The position numbers and the translations under genes were made by a program. From G963668435 sp963668435 (GTDB lineage: Bacteria; Latescibacterota; Latescibacteria; Latescibacterales; Latescibacteraceae): 64,000 bases of DNA. Below the pieces are notes generated by a model. It did no database searches. It saw nothing but the letters and a program-made list of their open reading frames with translations, and was not told the DNA's origin. The DNA is taken from NCBI GenBank assembly GCA_963668435.2, contig CAXXSC010000010.1:496001-560000 (forward strand), given 5' to 3'. Every line of letters begins with the position of its first letter. Positions within the stretch are counted from its first letter, which is position 1. Of the stretch, positions 37,709 through 47,187 are shown piece after piece.

Positions 37709-38800
37709 ATGATTCCGCTGCACGAGGAACTGAAAGCACGACGCGAGGCTAAAAATATCACGCTCGATGCGGTCGCAGAACACACTAAAATCCGCACAGA
37801 ACTGCTTGAACGCCTCGAGGCGGGCGATTACAGTGTCGCTCCCGAACCCTACCTCAGGGCGTTCCTGAGAGAAATTGGCGAATACATAGGTGTCGACCCG
37901 GCAAGTGTCATCGCTGTATATGAGAAGAAATCCGATACACTTATTGAAATCGGCAGCAAAAACAAAGAAGAAGAAAATACCGCCGAAACACCCCCTGAAG
38001 TATCCAGTCAGGACACAGATCCCGAAAGTCAGGAAGAGCCTGAATCGGATGAAAACGAGTCCCCTGATGAAACGATAGAAGAAACCGAACCCTCCGGCGC
38101 TGAAGACGCTGAAGAAGTTGAAGAAGCGGATGAGGAGCCAGTCGACACGGAATCGGACGAGCCGGATGAATACGCTGAGAATGGCGCCGAAACGGATGAG
38201 CCCGAAAGCGATGAAAGCACTGCCGAAACAGAAGCTGATGTAGACAGTGAAAGTGAAGATAACACTGAAGAGGATTCAGACGAGAAAGATGAGTCCGAGA
38301 CGCTAAAAGAGGATGAGGATGATGGTGATGAAACGCCGGACAACGACGAGACTGTTCCGGGTAACCCTCTCGAAGACGAACTAACCCATGAACACGGCAC
38401 TGATGACAGCGAAAAGCAGTATGAAAAGCAGGCAGAAAACGATACAGCCGGGGACAATGAAGAGCCCGATGCGCCTATTGAAGACGATTCCAGCGACACC
38501 GAGACCGACAGCAGCAAGATAGGCCGTCAGGGTAATCTCTTCGACAAAAAAGTCGATGATACATGGGAAAAAGGTATTACCGTACCACCTGTTGAAAGCA
38601 AGAAAACACAAGCAGAACCGGAGATCACTCAGCGCAAGGACAGTATCAGCGCAGGCCCGGCCATGCACAGCTCCGAACAGAGAAAAAGACTTCAGATCGA
38701 CGATCCGGATTCCGGAGGCAATGCGTTATTCTATCTCTTTCTCGTTATTCTCATTATCGCAGCCTCGGTCATTGTCTGGATGAACAACAGCGGCATGTGA
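37709..38800 (+). CDS. RodZ-like helix-turn-helix membrane protein with long acidic linker
   Basis: 363 residues. N-terminal Xre/RodZ-type helix-turn-helix (about 5-75: LKARREAKNITLDAVAEHTKI, YLRAFLREIGEYIGVD). Residues about 85-290 are a low-complexity stretch almost entirely of Glu, Asp, Ser, Thr and Pro. One membrane helix near the end (about 340-358) leaves almost no periplasmic part. RodZ links MreB to the wall-synthesis machinery, with HTH in the cytoplasm, but normally ends in a periplasmic DUF4115 domain, which is missing here. 20 nt after maf. Shape role is inferred. Confidence 0.8.
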   Translation: MIPLHEELKARREAKNITLDAVAEHTKIRTELLERLEAGDYSVAPEPYLRAFLREIGEYIGVDPASVIAVYEKKSDTLIEIGSKNKEEENTAETPPEVSSQDTDPESQEEPESDENESPDETIEETEPSGAEDAEEVEEADEEPVDTESDEPDEYAENGAETDEPESDESTAETEADVDSESEDNTEEDSDEKDESETLKEDEDDGDETPDNDETVPGNPLEDELTHEHGTDDSEKQYEKQAENDTAGDNEEPDAPIEDDSSDTETDSSKIGRQGNLFDKKVDDTWEKGITVPPVESKKTQAEPEITQRKDSISAGPAMHSSEQRKRLQIDDPDSGGNALFYLFLVILIIAASVIVWMNNSGM

Positions 38801-38858
38801 TTTTCGGAGAGAAGAGCACTCCGGGCACAAACCTGCCCTTTCTTTTAATGAAAAGTTC

Positions 38859-38867
38859 TGTTATAAT
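38859..38867 (+). promoter_or_regulatory. Extended -10 promoter element upstream of priA
   Basis: TGTTATAAT (TGn plus consensus TATAAT) 69 nt before the priA start; no good -35 box, as is common with extended -10 promoters. Confidence 0.45.
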
Positions 38868-38935
38868 CAGCAGAAACGCATTATCATCGCAACCCCAAGC
38901 CGTGAGACATCGGAGTCAACGCACAGGGCCGCATC

Positions 38936-41356
38936 ATGCCAAAACATGGACAACGATACGCTTCAGTCTCACTGCCGCTACCGCTTAGAACGAGTTTCAG
39001 CTACTCGATTCCTGAGGAGTTGAGGGAACGGACCTGTTTCGGCTGCCGTGCCCTCGTGCCCTTTGGCAAGCGTGTGCTGACCGGTTTCATTGTCGGATTC
39101 AGCGACAAATGTGACCTCCCTCCTTCCAAGATCAAGAGCCTTATCGACATTATCGACGACAGCCCCGTTTTCGACAGCCATATGCTCGAACTGGCTGAAT
39201 GGGTAGCAGGCTACTATCTCGCATCGGCTGGTGAGGTACTCAGAGCCGCCATGCCATTCGGATCAATGATAAGATCGCGCATCAGGCTGTTTCTTTCTGA
39301 CAATGCACCCGATGATACCACGCTCACCGACCGTCAGAAGGAAATAATCGAGGCACTGCGTAAATCGGACGGCATGTTGCTGAGGAAACTGGAAAGCAAT
39401 CTCGGGAAACAGCTTTCCTCACAGGTCAGGACACTGGAATCCAAAGGCTTTCTTACCTGCAAACAGGAGCTTTCCGAACAGGCGGCCAGACAAAAAACTG
39501 TCCGTTTTGTCCTGCCATCGGAAAACGGCGCGCCTCTTCCAGCACGGGCCCGTGAACAGCGGCGCTGCCGTGAAATCCTCGAAAAACATCCCGAAGGTAT
39601 AGTGCTGTCGGAACTGCTTGAACGCTACTCGCTGTCGCGCGGTGTGGTAAACGCCGTGGTCGAATCCGGCAATGCGATTTATGAAGAGCGTGGAGAGCTG
39701 CGCAAAGCCGCGCTTCTCGAACAGGAATCAGTCAAGATTGACCATGAATTGACTGCCGACCAGATCAGAGTCCTGGCCGAAATCGAAGAAGAGGCTGCGG
39801 AACAGGCGCCACGTCCGATCCTGCTTCGAGGCGTCACCGGCAGCGGTAAAACGAGGATATATCTCGAACTTGCCGGGAAGGCACTTGCTGAAAGCAAGGG
39901 TGCGATCATCCTTGTTCCTGAGATAGCATTGACCCCGCAGACAACGCGTTTTTTCACATCGGCGTTCGGAGACCGGGTGGCGGTGCTCCATTCAGGACTA
40001 TCGGCGGGTGAGCGTTTCGATATGTGGCACCAGATCAACAACGGTATTCGCGATATCGTCATCGGCCCCCGTTCAGCAGTTTTCGCGCCACTGAAAAATC
40101 CGGGAATAATCATTGTCGACGAGGAACACGACACGTCCTACAAACAGACAGACCAGGCACCACGCTATCATGCCCGCGATACAGCTGTTATGCGCGGACG
40201 GCTGCTGGGAATACCAGTCGTGGCAGGATCGGCGACTCCCTCTCTCGAATCCTGGCTTAACGCCCAAACAGGGAAATACCGAATCTGTACACTGCCCAAC
40301 AGGATTCAGGAACGTCCACTGCCGGAAATCATTGTAGCAGACATGCGCACGGAACGTTCCGAGGGAAATCACTCCTCGATTTCCCGCCAGCTCAGAGACG
40401 AGCTGGATATCAGGAAAAACACTACGGAAAAATGTATCATCCTTGTCAACCGGCGTGGTTATGCCACCGCAGTCCAGTGCCGTGATTGCGGTGAAGTCCT
40501 CCAGTGCCCCAACTGTTCGGTACCGTTGACCTATCACTCGTCAAAAGGGCTGGCGCTCTGCCATGTCTGTGCACATAGTCAGCTCATTCTCGAACACTGT
40601 CCCCACTGCGGTTCCACGGACCTCCATCACAGGGGCACCGGGACCCAGCGCCTGGAAAGCGAACTCGCAAAAATCGTGGGTAGTCAAGGTATTGTCCGCA
40701 TGGATTCAGATACTACTGGAGCGCATGATGCCCATCAGCGACTTCTCGATGAGTTCAGGGAGGGCGATGCAACCGTTCTGCTCGGAACACAGATGGTAGC
40801 CAAAGGCTTCGATTTTCCCGAAGTGACCCTGGTTGGAATCATTTCGGCAGACGCCTCGCTTTACATCCCCGATTTCAGGGCAGGCGAGCGAACATTCCAG
40901 CTCATTACACAGGTGGCTGGACGGGCCGGACGCGGTACAAAACCGGGCAAGGTAGTTCTCCAGACATTCACTCCCGATAACCCCGATATCATGGATGCCA
41001 TGAATCATAACTATCTTGATTTTGCCGAGCGGGAACTTTCCAATCGTGTGGATGTGCAGTTCCCCCCCTATGCCCGCCTCATTCTCCTTGAAATAAAATC
41101 ACCACATAGGAACAGCACAGAATTGACAGCGAATGAGCTCACAGAATACCTGACTAAGTACGCTCCGGAAAGCACAGAGGTACTCGGGCCGGTCGAGGCG
41201 CCGCTGCCGAGAATCAGAGGCAAATACCGTATGCACATCCTTCTCAAAACCCTGCAGATCACAAAACTGCTTCCCCTCATCCGGTTTGTCATGGACAAAC
41301 AGGCACAGAACACAATCGATGTCCTGGTGGATGTAGATCCTCTGGATATGATGTAG
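38936..41356 (+). CDS. priA: Primosomal replication restart helicase PriA
   Basis: 806 residues. N-terminal DNA-binding domain (VSLPLPLRTSFSYSIPEELR), winged-helix part, then a superfamily 2 helicase with Walker A GVTGSGKT (about residue 298) and IVDEEHDTSYKQ (about 395). Between the helicase lobes a zinc module has paired cysteines: CRDCGEVLQCPNC, CHVCAHS, CPHC (about 515-562). Motif VI lies in TQVAGRAGRG. PriA reloads the replisome at collapsed forks. All expected motifs are present. Confidence 0.95.
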   Translation: MPKHGQRYASVSLPLPLRTSFSYSIPEELRERTCFGCRALVPFGKRVLTGFIVGFSDKCDLPPSKIKSLIDIIDDSPVFDSHMLELAEWVAGYYLASAGEVLRAAMPFGSMIRSRIRLFLSDNAPDDTTLTDRQKEIIEALRKSDGMLLRKLESNLGKQLSSQVRTLESKGFLTCKQELSEQAARQKTVRFVLPSENGAPLPARAREQRRCREILEKHPEGIVLSELLERYSLSRGVVNAVVESGNAIYEERGELRKAALLEQESVKIDHELTADQIRVLAEIEEEAAEQAPRPILLRGVTGSGKTRIYLELAGKALAESKGAIILVPEIALTPQTTRFFTSAFGDRVAVLHSGLSAGERFDMWHQINNGIRDIVIGPRSAVFAPLKNPGIIIVDEEHDTSYKQTDQAPRYHARDTAVMRGRLLGIPVVAGSATPSLESWLNAQTGKYRICTLPNRIQERPLPEIIVADMRTERSEGNHSSISRQLRDELDIRKNTTEKCIILVNRRGYATAVQCRDCGEVLQCPNCSVPLTYHSSKGLALCHVCAHSQLILEHCPHCGSTDLHHRGTGTQRLESELAKIVGSQGIVRMDSDTTGAHDAHQRLLDEFREGDATVLLGTQMVAKGFDFPEVTLVGIISADASLYIPDFRAGERTFQLITQVAGRAGRGTKPGKVVLQTFTPDNPDIMDAMNHNYLDFAERELSNRVDVQFPPYARLILLEIKSPHRNSTELTANELTEYLTKYAPESTEVLGPVEAPLPRIRGKYRMHILLKTLQITKLLPLIRFVMDKQAQNTIDVLVDVDPLDMM

Positions 41357-41431
41357 GCTGTCTGGATAATCACAATCTCTGATGTCTGCTTAATCAGTCA
41401 GATAAAATATGCGACATTCCTGCAGGAGGGA

Positions 41432-42604
41432 TTAAATCTGGAGCTGCATCTCTACGATTTTCAGCTTGGAAGTATCGATGATTCGGGGCTTGATCTTCTT
41501 CCCTGCACGATCGAAGAGGAGGATAATCACCGGGCGGTTCAGCATCTCCTCATTCATCTTCGCCACGACACCGGAATAACCGATCAGGGTCGGATCGACT
41601 ATATTCACTATCTTGACATATGAACCAACCGGATAATGTGGCACAATGCGCGTCAAAACCTGAACGACGTCCTTATTGTATTTCGTTCCGGCATCAACGA
41701 TAATTTTCTTAATAGCTTCGGCGGGGGTAAGATGCGTTTTGCCTGACGGATCAAGCAGAAGCTTGTCGTAGGCATTCACAACGGCACAAATCTCCGCCAG
41801 CCGGAAAATATAACCTTTGGTTTCACGTTTGATGACGCCAATCGGCGGCAGGTTCTGCCCTTTAAGGCCAATGGGAAAACCGTTGCCATTCTGATGTTCG
41901 TGATGCTGGTTGACAATCTGGGAGACAACCGGTGAAGCGTCATTGCTGTTACTGACAACGAGGTAACCGAACGTGGGATGTTCACGGTACAGATCCTGAG
42001 GGCTCATCAAACTTGATGAAGCGTCAATTTTTTCAGATATGATTTTCCCGAAATCGTGCAGCATACAGCCTAGAGCAAGGTCGGCAAGCTCGTTCCTCGA
42101 AAAACGATAGCGCTGACCGACAAGGATACCAAGAGTCGCCACATTTATACTGTGGTCCATCAGGTAGGTTTCTTGGGTTTTAAACATGATGGACTGCATG
42201 AACTTGACACCCGCAGCCGAAATATCTTTGAGAATTTCCTCAACGATATTACGCATATCATACGTGATGTTAACCGATTTCAGATAACCTTCATGCAGAA
42301 GTTTACGAACCTTGGAATAGGAAAGGTCCTGAAATTTGAATGCATTCTGTACCTGATCGGCTTTTCCTGCTATTGTTGTCCGCGCCTGAAGCCGCACCTC
42401 CTCGGAAATGACATCCTCGGGAATGACATCCTCGGTTCCCTCCTCCATGACGTAAATATGGCTGACACCTTTTTCGAGGAGGCGACCTTTGATTTCAGGC
42501 GTCAAACGATAACCGGCACCCAACATTAACTTGTTGTTGAAGCCGAAAATCGACTTAGCGAGCACCATGTCAAATGTAACATTTTTAACAGCTATCATTC
42601 TCAT
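41432..42604 (-). CDS. HD-GYP domain protein, probable cyclic di-GMP phosphodiesterase
   Basis: 390 residues. An N-terminal region (MRMIAVKNVTFDMVLAKSIF) of the type often found before HD-GYP domains, and a catalytic domain with MLHDFGK (about residue 182) and HHEHQNGNGFPIGLKG, the HD-GYP signature in slightly altered form (NGFP for GYP). Hydrolyses cyclic di-GMP to GMP in the cytoplasm, if the variant is active. The DNA has a 15-bp tandem duplication (42407-42435) encoding the repeat DVIPE/DVISE. No GGDEF cyclase is in the window. Confidence 0.88.
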   Translation of the reverse strand: MRMIAVKNVTFDMVLAKSIFGFNNKLMLGAGYRLTPEIKGRLLEKGVSHIYVMEEGTEDVIPEDVISEEVRLQARTTIAGKADQVQNAFKFQDLSYSKVRKLLHEGYLKSVNITYDMRNIVEEILKDISAAGVKFMQSIMFKTQETYLMDHSINVATLGILVGQRYRFSRNELADLALGCMLHDFGKIISEKIDASSSLMSPQDLYREHPTFGYLVVSNSNDASPVVSQIVNQHHEHQNGNGFPIGLKGQNLPPIGVIKRETKGYIFRLAEICAVVNAYDKLLLDPSGKTHLTPAEAIKKIIVDAGTKYNKDVVQVLTRIVPHYPVGSYVKIVNIVDPTLIGYSGVVAKMNEEMLNRPVIILLFDRAGKKIKPRIIDTSKLKIVEMQLQI

Positions 42605-42731
42605 CTGGAAAGCATCCTCATTCGCAAAACAGGTGTATACGACATTGGTATAAAATATATATAAATCATTTTTTTTTCAAGAAAAAACAATTAACTGCCA
42701 TAACTTAGCTCTCCCCATATTTTGAAAAACA

Positions 42732-42775
42732 TTGACAACATTCAAAGAATAACATATATTAACCACTACGGTAGT
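42732..42775 (+). promoter_or_regulatory. Promoter with overlapping palindrome, likely autoregulatory site of the TrmB-type gene
   Basis: -35 TTGACA (42732-42737), 17-nt spacer, -10 TATATT (42755-42760). Just downstream, across the expected start of transcription, lies the palindrome ACTAC-G-GTAGT (42765-42775). Regulators of this family often bind near their own start, so repression by its product is plausible. Confidence 0.65.
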
Positions 42776-42779
42776 CACC

Positions 42780-43517
42780 ATGAAAAATGAGCTTGTTATG
42801 AATGTTGATAAAATTGAAAATATCATGTGCAGTATCGGTTTCACCCGTTATGAGGCACGGGCGTATGCCGCTCTTGTAATTGAAAGCCCGCTTACCGGAT
42901 ATGAGCTTTCGAAACAATCAGGCATTCCCGGCTCAAAAATATATGAATGTATCGACCGTCTGGTCCGGAAAGAACTGATCATGCCTGTCAGTGACAATCC
43001 GGCACGTTACGTGGCCGTGCCGCCGGAAGAGCTGGTTCGCCGTCTTTCGAGTGATTTCGACCAGTCGCTGACGACACTTAAAGAGCTCCTCAAGAAAAAA
43101 GCGAAGACTGACACAGTCGAGTACATATTCAATATCAACGGCTATGATGAAATCATCGGCAAGGCACGTGAAATGGCAGAGCGTGCGGAACAATCTCTCG
43201 ACTGTTCTCTCTGGGACAGCGAGGCTTCTGAGCTTGCCGGGGCATTTTCCCAGGCGGTTCAGCGCGGCGTGAAAGTCCGTCACCTCAGTTTCGGAGAACA
43301 GGATATCGAGGGCACCGAACGCTACTGCCACAAAGTGATCGACGAAAGCGACACAAACGGCCGCTGGATTACAGTGGTCGCCGACAACAGCGAGGCGCTG
43401 ACAGGCCAGTGCAGCGGCGACAATGTCGTGGCGGCATGGACAAGGAATCCTTGCCTTGTATTCACTAGCCAGAAGTATATTGAACACGAAATAATCAAAA
43501 TTCAATCGAATCTCTAA
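42780..43517 (+). CDS. TrmB-family transcriptional regulator
   Basis: 245 residues from ATG 42780; a second ATG at 42798 (MNVDKIEN) could be the true start because transcription appears to begin only about 13 nt before the first. N-terminal winged helix of the TrmB type (RYEARAYAALVIESPLTGYELS, IPGSKIYECIDRLVRKELI), then a phospholipase-D-like sensor domain (about 110-245). The family senses sugars or other small molecules and represses transport genes. The EamA transporter follows 45 nt downstream and is the likely target. Confidence 0.88.
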   Translation: MKNELVMNVDKIENIMCSIGFTRYEARAYAALVIESPLTGYELSKQSGIPGSKIYECIDRLVRKELIMPVSDNPARYVAVPPEELVRRLSSDFDQSLTTLKELLKKKAKTDTVEYIFNINGYDEIIGKAREMAERAEQSLDCSLWDSEASELAGAFSQAVQRGVKVRHLSFGEQDIEGTERYCHKVIDESDTNGRWITVVADNSEALTGQCSGDNVVAAWTRNPCLVFTSQKYIEHEIIKIQSNL

Positions 43518-43562
43518 CAAGCCGCCTGTTATTTACACTATACAAGGCAACGGACACCACAA

Positions 43563-44429
43563 TTGACTGAAACAGACGGAAACAGTACGGCAAAAGGCAT
43601 AATCATGATGGCGGGAACGGCGATTCTGTTCTCCGTCATGGCGTTGTTTGTACGCATGGCAGCCGCTTCAGTGCCGGTCGGAATGATCGTTTTCACACGA
43701 TATACTGTCTCGACTTTTTTTATCGCCATTCTCTGGTCAATGAGAGTTTTCCGTATCAGGCCGGTCAACAAGAAGCTCCTTCTGATGCGCGCAGTGGCAG
43801 CGTCACTCGGCGGTGTATTCTACTTTTTTGCCGTTTCCTCCATCACACTCGGCGAGGCGGTGATCCTGAAATACACCTATCCCATTTTCGCGGTCAGTTT
43901 CTCGGCGCTCCTGTACCGCGAGAAGACCAGCCGTTTCGTGCTCGTGCTTATCTTTATGAGTATACTGGGTGTTGGGATACTGATGAACCCGGCGTCTTTC
44001 AATCCCAGTTTCGGCTATATATGGGGTATGCTCAACGGCATCTCCGCGGGTGCGGCAGTGGCGTTCGTGCGGAAACTCCGTTCGACGGATGATTCGCCGA
44101 CAATCATGTTTTTCACCTCTTTCACCGGCATTATCATCTCGATACCGTTCCTTCTGGGCGGTATTGTAATGCCTGATGCGAGAGAAGCAACGCTGATGCT
44201 GTTAGCCTCCGCAGCCGGTATCGCAGCCCAGTTCGCGCTCGTATACGGTATCAGGTTTATAAAGACAGGTTCGGCTTGCGTGGTCATGGCTCTGGAGGTG
44301 GCACTCTCGGCCCTCCTCGGATTCATTGTTCTCGGTCACACGCTGGGATTCATGCAAATAGTCGGCGGCATACTGATTCTGACCGGCGGCGCAGTACTCA
44401 TCATTTCGGAAAACAAGAAAAACAAATAA
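43563..44429 (+). CDS. EamA/DMT family transporter
   Basis: 288 residues if TTG 43563 is the start (gives the family's usual KGIIMMAGTAILFSVMALF first helix); ATG 43605 has a better AAAGG site but shortens that helix. Ten membrane helices in two EamA repeats, for example FAVSFSALLYREKTSR in the first and EVALSALLGFIVLGHTL in the second. Exports or imports small metabolites; substrate unknown. Second gene after the TrmB-type regulator. Confidence 0.85.
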   Translation: MTETDGNSTAKGIIMMAGTAILFSVMALFVRMAAASVPVGMIVFTRYTVSTFFIAILWSMRVFRIRPVNKKLLLMRAVAASLGGVFYFFAVSSITLGEAVILKYTYPIFAVSFSALLYREKTSRFVLVLIFMSILGVGILMNPASFNPSFGYIWGMLNGISAGAAVAFVRKLRSTDDSPTIMFFTSFTGIIISIPFLLGGIVMPDAREATLMLLASAAGIAAQFALVYGIRFIKTGSACVVMALEVALSALLGFIVLGHTLGFMQIVGGILILTGGAVLIISENKKNK

Positions 44430-44479
44430 ATCATAACAACATTCACGTAACAGCATGTACGATCAGGAAAGGAACTACT

Positions 44480-45652
44480 ATGGCATTCCAGGTCAATCTC
44501 GCAAATCGGCTTTCAAAGCTCCCCCCCTACCTCTTCGCAGAAATTGACGCGATGAAACAGCAGGCGCTCAAAGAGGGTAAGGACATCATCAACCTCGGTG
44601 TTGGCGATCCCGATCTGCCTACACCGCCGCATATTGTCGAAAGCCTGAAAAACGCTGTCGAGGATCCCTCAAAACATCATTACCCGTCATACGTGGGTAT
44701 GCCCGCTTTCCGTGAAAGCATGGCGAATTATTACAAGAACACTCGAAATATCGAGCTCAACCCGGCAACCGAGGTCCAGTCGCTTATCGGTGCGAAAGAG
44801 GGTGTCGGCCATATCCCGCTCGCATTTGTCGATCCAGGCGATATAGTCCTTATTCCCGATCCGGCTTATCCGGTCTACGAGTCGGGAACTTATTTTGCCG
44901 GCGGCGAGCCATATTTCATGCCGCTTCTGGCGGAAAACGGCTTTCTTCCCGATATCGACGCTGTCCCGGCTGATATTCTCGACCGGGCGAAGCTGATGTT
45001 TATTAACTATCCGAACAATCCCATATCGGCAGTCTGCGACATGTCTTTCTTCGAGAAAGTGATCGCCGTGGCGAAAAAGCACAATATCATTGTCATCCAT
45101 GACGCCGCCTATGCCGATGTTGTCTTCGATGGCTACCGTATGCCGTCTTTTCTCGAGACACCGGGTGCAAAAGATGTCGGTATCGAGATTTACAGCCTGT
45201 CGAAAACCTACAACATGACCGGCTGGCGTATCGCCGCGGCGCTTGGTAATGCTGAAATCGTCGGCGGTTTGGGCAAGATCAAGACCAATCTCGACTCGGG
45301 TGTTTTCGAACCGATCCAGCATGCCGCCATCACGGCACTCGATTCCAGCCAGGACTGTGTGATCGAGAACAACAAAATATTCCAGGATCGCCGTGATGTA
45401 CTCGTCGACGGTCTCAACAGCATCGGCTGGAAAGTCGACAAACCAAAAGCCACCTTCTATGTGTGGATCCGCATTCCTGAGGGAGCAAAATCCTCCGAGA
45501 TCACCAAACGTCTGATCCAGGAGGCGGCCATTGTCACAACACCGGGCAACGGTTTCGGTCCTCACGGCGAGGGTTACATCCGCATGACGATCACCACGCC
45601 GAAAGACCGCCTTGAAGAAACGGTCAGCCGTATGGCAAAAATGCAGTTCTAA
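44480..45652 (+). CDS. dapL: LL-diaminopimelate aminotransferase
   Basis: 390 residues from ATG 44480 with AGGAAAGGA upstream. Class I PLP aminotransferase: KLPPYLFAEIDAMKQQA, INLGVGDPDLPTP, and the PLP-lysine site SLSKTYNMTGWR. The start, length and GVGDPDLPTP motif fit DapL, which converts tetrahydrodipicolinate directly to LL-diaminopimelate, bypassing acylation. lysA follows and dapF is encoded 4.2 kb downstream, supporting this over other class I aminotransferases. Cytoplasmic homodimer expected. Confidence 0.87.
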   Translation: MAFQVNLANRLSKLPPYLFAEIDAMKQQALKEGKDIINLGVGDPDLPTPPHIVESLKNAVEDPSKHHYPSYVGMPAFRESMANYYKNTRNIELNPATEVQSLIGAKEGVGHIPLAFVDPGDIVLIPDPAYPVYESGTYFAGGEPYFMPLLAENGFLPDIDAVPADILDRAKLMFINYPNNPISAVCDMSFFEKVIAVAKKHNIIVIHDAAYADVVFDGYRMPSFLETPGAKDVGIEIYSLSKTYNMTGWRIAAALGNAEIVGGLGKIKTNLDSGVFEPIQHAAITALDSSQDCVIENNKIFQDRRDVLVDGLNSIGWKVDKPKATFYVWIRIPEGAKSSEITKRLIQEAAIVTTPGNGFGPHGEGYIRMTITTPKDRLEETVSRMAKMQF

Positions 45653-45802
45653 AACCAACCGCAATGAACATGGCCCGGCACTACGTTTACGTATGGAATA
45701 GCGAACAAGTCTAATCTGACAAGTGCCGGACGATATCAGCGTGAGGTTTAACGATAATCATTCGCCCGCGTTGAATGAACAAAACAGATAACGGAGAATA
45801 CT

Positions 45803-47041
45803 ATGCACTGGTTTACACGCAAAGAGGGTGTGCTTCATGCAGATGAGGTACCCCTGACCAGAATAGCGGAGGAATTCGGCACACCCACCTTCGTGTACTC
45901 GAGAAATACACTTGAGCGTCATATCGACAAAATCGATGGTGCATTCAATGATATCGACCATCTCACCTGCTACTCGGTCAAGGCAAATTCGACCGGTGCG
46001 GTGCTTAAAGTCTTGGCCGAACGTGGTCTGGGAGCCGACATCGTTTCCGGCGGCGAGCTGTTCCGCGCCCGCAAGGCCGGTATTCCCGCCGAGAAAATCG
46101 TTTTTTCCGGTGTGGGCAAAACAGACGATGAAATCGCATACGCGCTCGACGAGGGCATCCTCATGTTTAATGTCGAGTCCGAATCCGAACTCCTTGCGAT
46201 CAACAGGGGCGCTGGCGAAAAAGGGGTGAAAGCGCCTATCTCGTTCCGTGTCAATCCCAATGTTGATCCCAAGACCCATCCCTACATGGCGACCGGGCTC
46301 AAGAAGAGCAAGTTCGGTGTCCCGCAGAGTCAGGCTCTCGAACTGTACGAAAAGGCGGCCTCGCTCGATAATATCGATGTCATCGGTATCGATGCTCATA
46401 TCGGCAGCCAGCTTACCGATGTCAGCCCCTATCGTGAGGCGGCGGAACGTCTCCGCGACCTTGTCAACGCTATCAAGGCGAAAGGCATCGATATCAAGCT
46501 CATCGATATCGGCGGCGGTCTCGGTATTAATTACGACGAAGAACACCCGCCCGATCCTGATGTATGGGCAAACATGGTGATTCCCGTGCTGAAAGAGACA
46601 GGCTGCAAGCTGATCCTCGAACCGGGCCGTTCCATTGTCGGTAACGCGGGTGTAATGATCACGAAAGTGATCTACATCAAGCGCAATGAGGATAAGACAT
46701 TTGTGATCACCGACGGCGCAATGAACGACCTTATGCGTCCCACGCTCTACGACTCACATCATACGATCGTTCCGGTTATCGAGCGCGGCGAAGGCCGTGA
46801 GCTTGTCGATGTTGTCGGCCCCATCTGCGAATCCGGTGATTTCCTCGCGAAAGACCGCGAGATCGACATGCCTCTTGAAGGTGATATTATGGCGGTCATG
46901 TCCGCCGGCGCTTACGGCAAAACGATGTCGTCCAACTACAATTCACGCCCTCGCGGCGCCGAGGTCATGGTGCATGGCGAGGATATCATGCTTGTCGCTG
47001 AGCGCGAAAGCTGGGAAGACCTCGTTGCACGGGAAAAGTAA
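45803..47041 (+). CDS. lysA: Diaminopimelate decarboxylase
   Basis: 412 residues, ACGGAG upstream. Fold III PLP enzyme: TPTFVYSRNTLERHI, PLP-lysine in CYSVKANSTGAV, glycine-rich IDIGGGLGINY, EPGRSIVGNAGV and substrate-binding CESGDFLAKDRE. Turns meso-diaminopimelate into lysine, the last step of the pathway. Acts after DapL and DapF, both encoded nearby. Confidence 0.95.
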   Translation: MHWFTRKEGVLHADEVPLTRIAEEFGTPTFVYSRNTLERHIDKIDGAFNDIDHLTCYSVKANSTGAVLKVLAERGLGADIVSGGELFRARKAGIPAEKIVFSGVGKTDDEIAYALDEGILMFNVESESELLAINRGAGEKGVKAPISFRVNPNVDPKTHPYMATGLKKSKFGVPQSQALELYEKAASLDNIDVIGIDAHIGSQLTDVSPYREAAERLRDLVNAIKAKGIDIKLIDIGGGLGINYDEEHPPDPDVWANMVIPVLKETGCKLILEPGRSIVGNAGVMITKVIYIKRNEDKTFVITDGAMNDLMRPTLYDSHHTIVPVIERGEGRELVDVVGPICESGDFLAKDREIDMPLEGDIMAVMSAGAYGKTMSSNYNSRPRGAEVMVHGEDIMLVAERESWEDLVAREK

Positions 47042-47054
47042 GCGGTACTAACAA

Positions 47055-47080
47055 CCCTGCCACAGGCTGTCCTGGCAGGG
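47055..47080 (+). terminator. Hairpin after lysA, possible terminator
   Basis: CCCTGCCA (47055-47062) and TGGCAGGG (47073-47080), 8-bp perfect stem with 10-nt loop. No T-run, so termination would be weak or Rho-assisted. Confidence 0.4.
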
Positions 47081-47187
47081 CAAAAGTGCCAAAAGTACTA
47101 TGAATATCGGCTAAAAATGCCTATATTACATTACTACCCACATTAACATGCATAATAAACATTCATTATCTTTTGGAGGAGACTAAT

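Noticed and set aside
38029..38517. Serine-rich minus-strand frame
   Set aside because: It is merely the reverse of the Glu/Asp-rich linker of the RodZ-like gene.
44687..45664. 325-codon open frame on the minus strand
   Set aside because: Antisense to dapL, no independent evidence.
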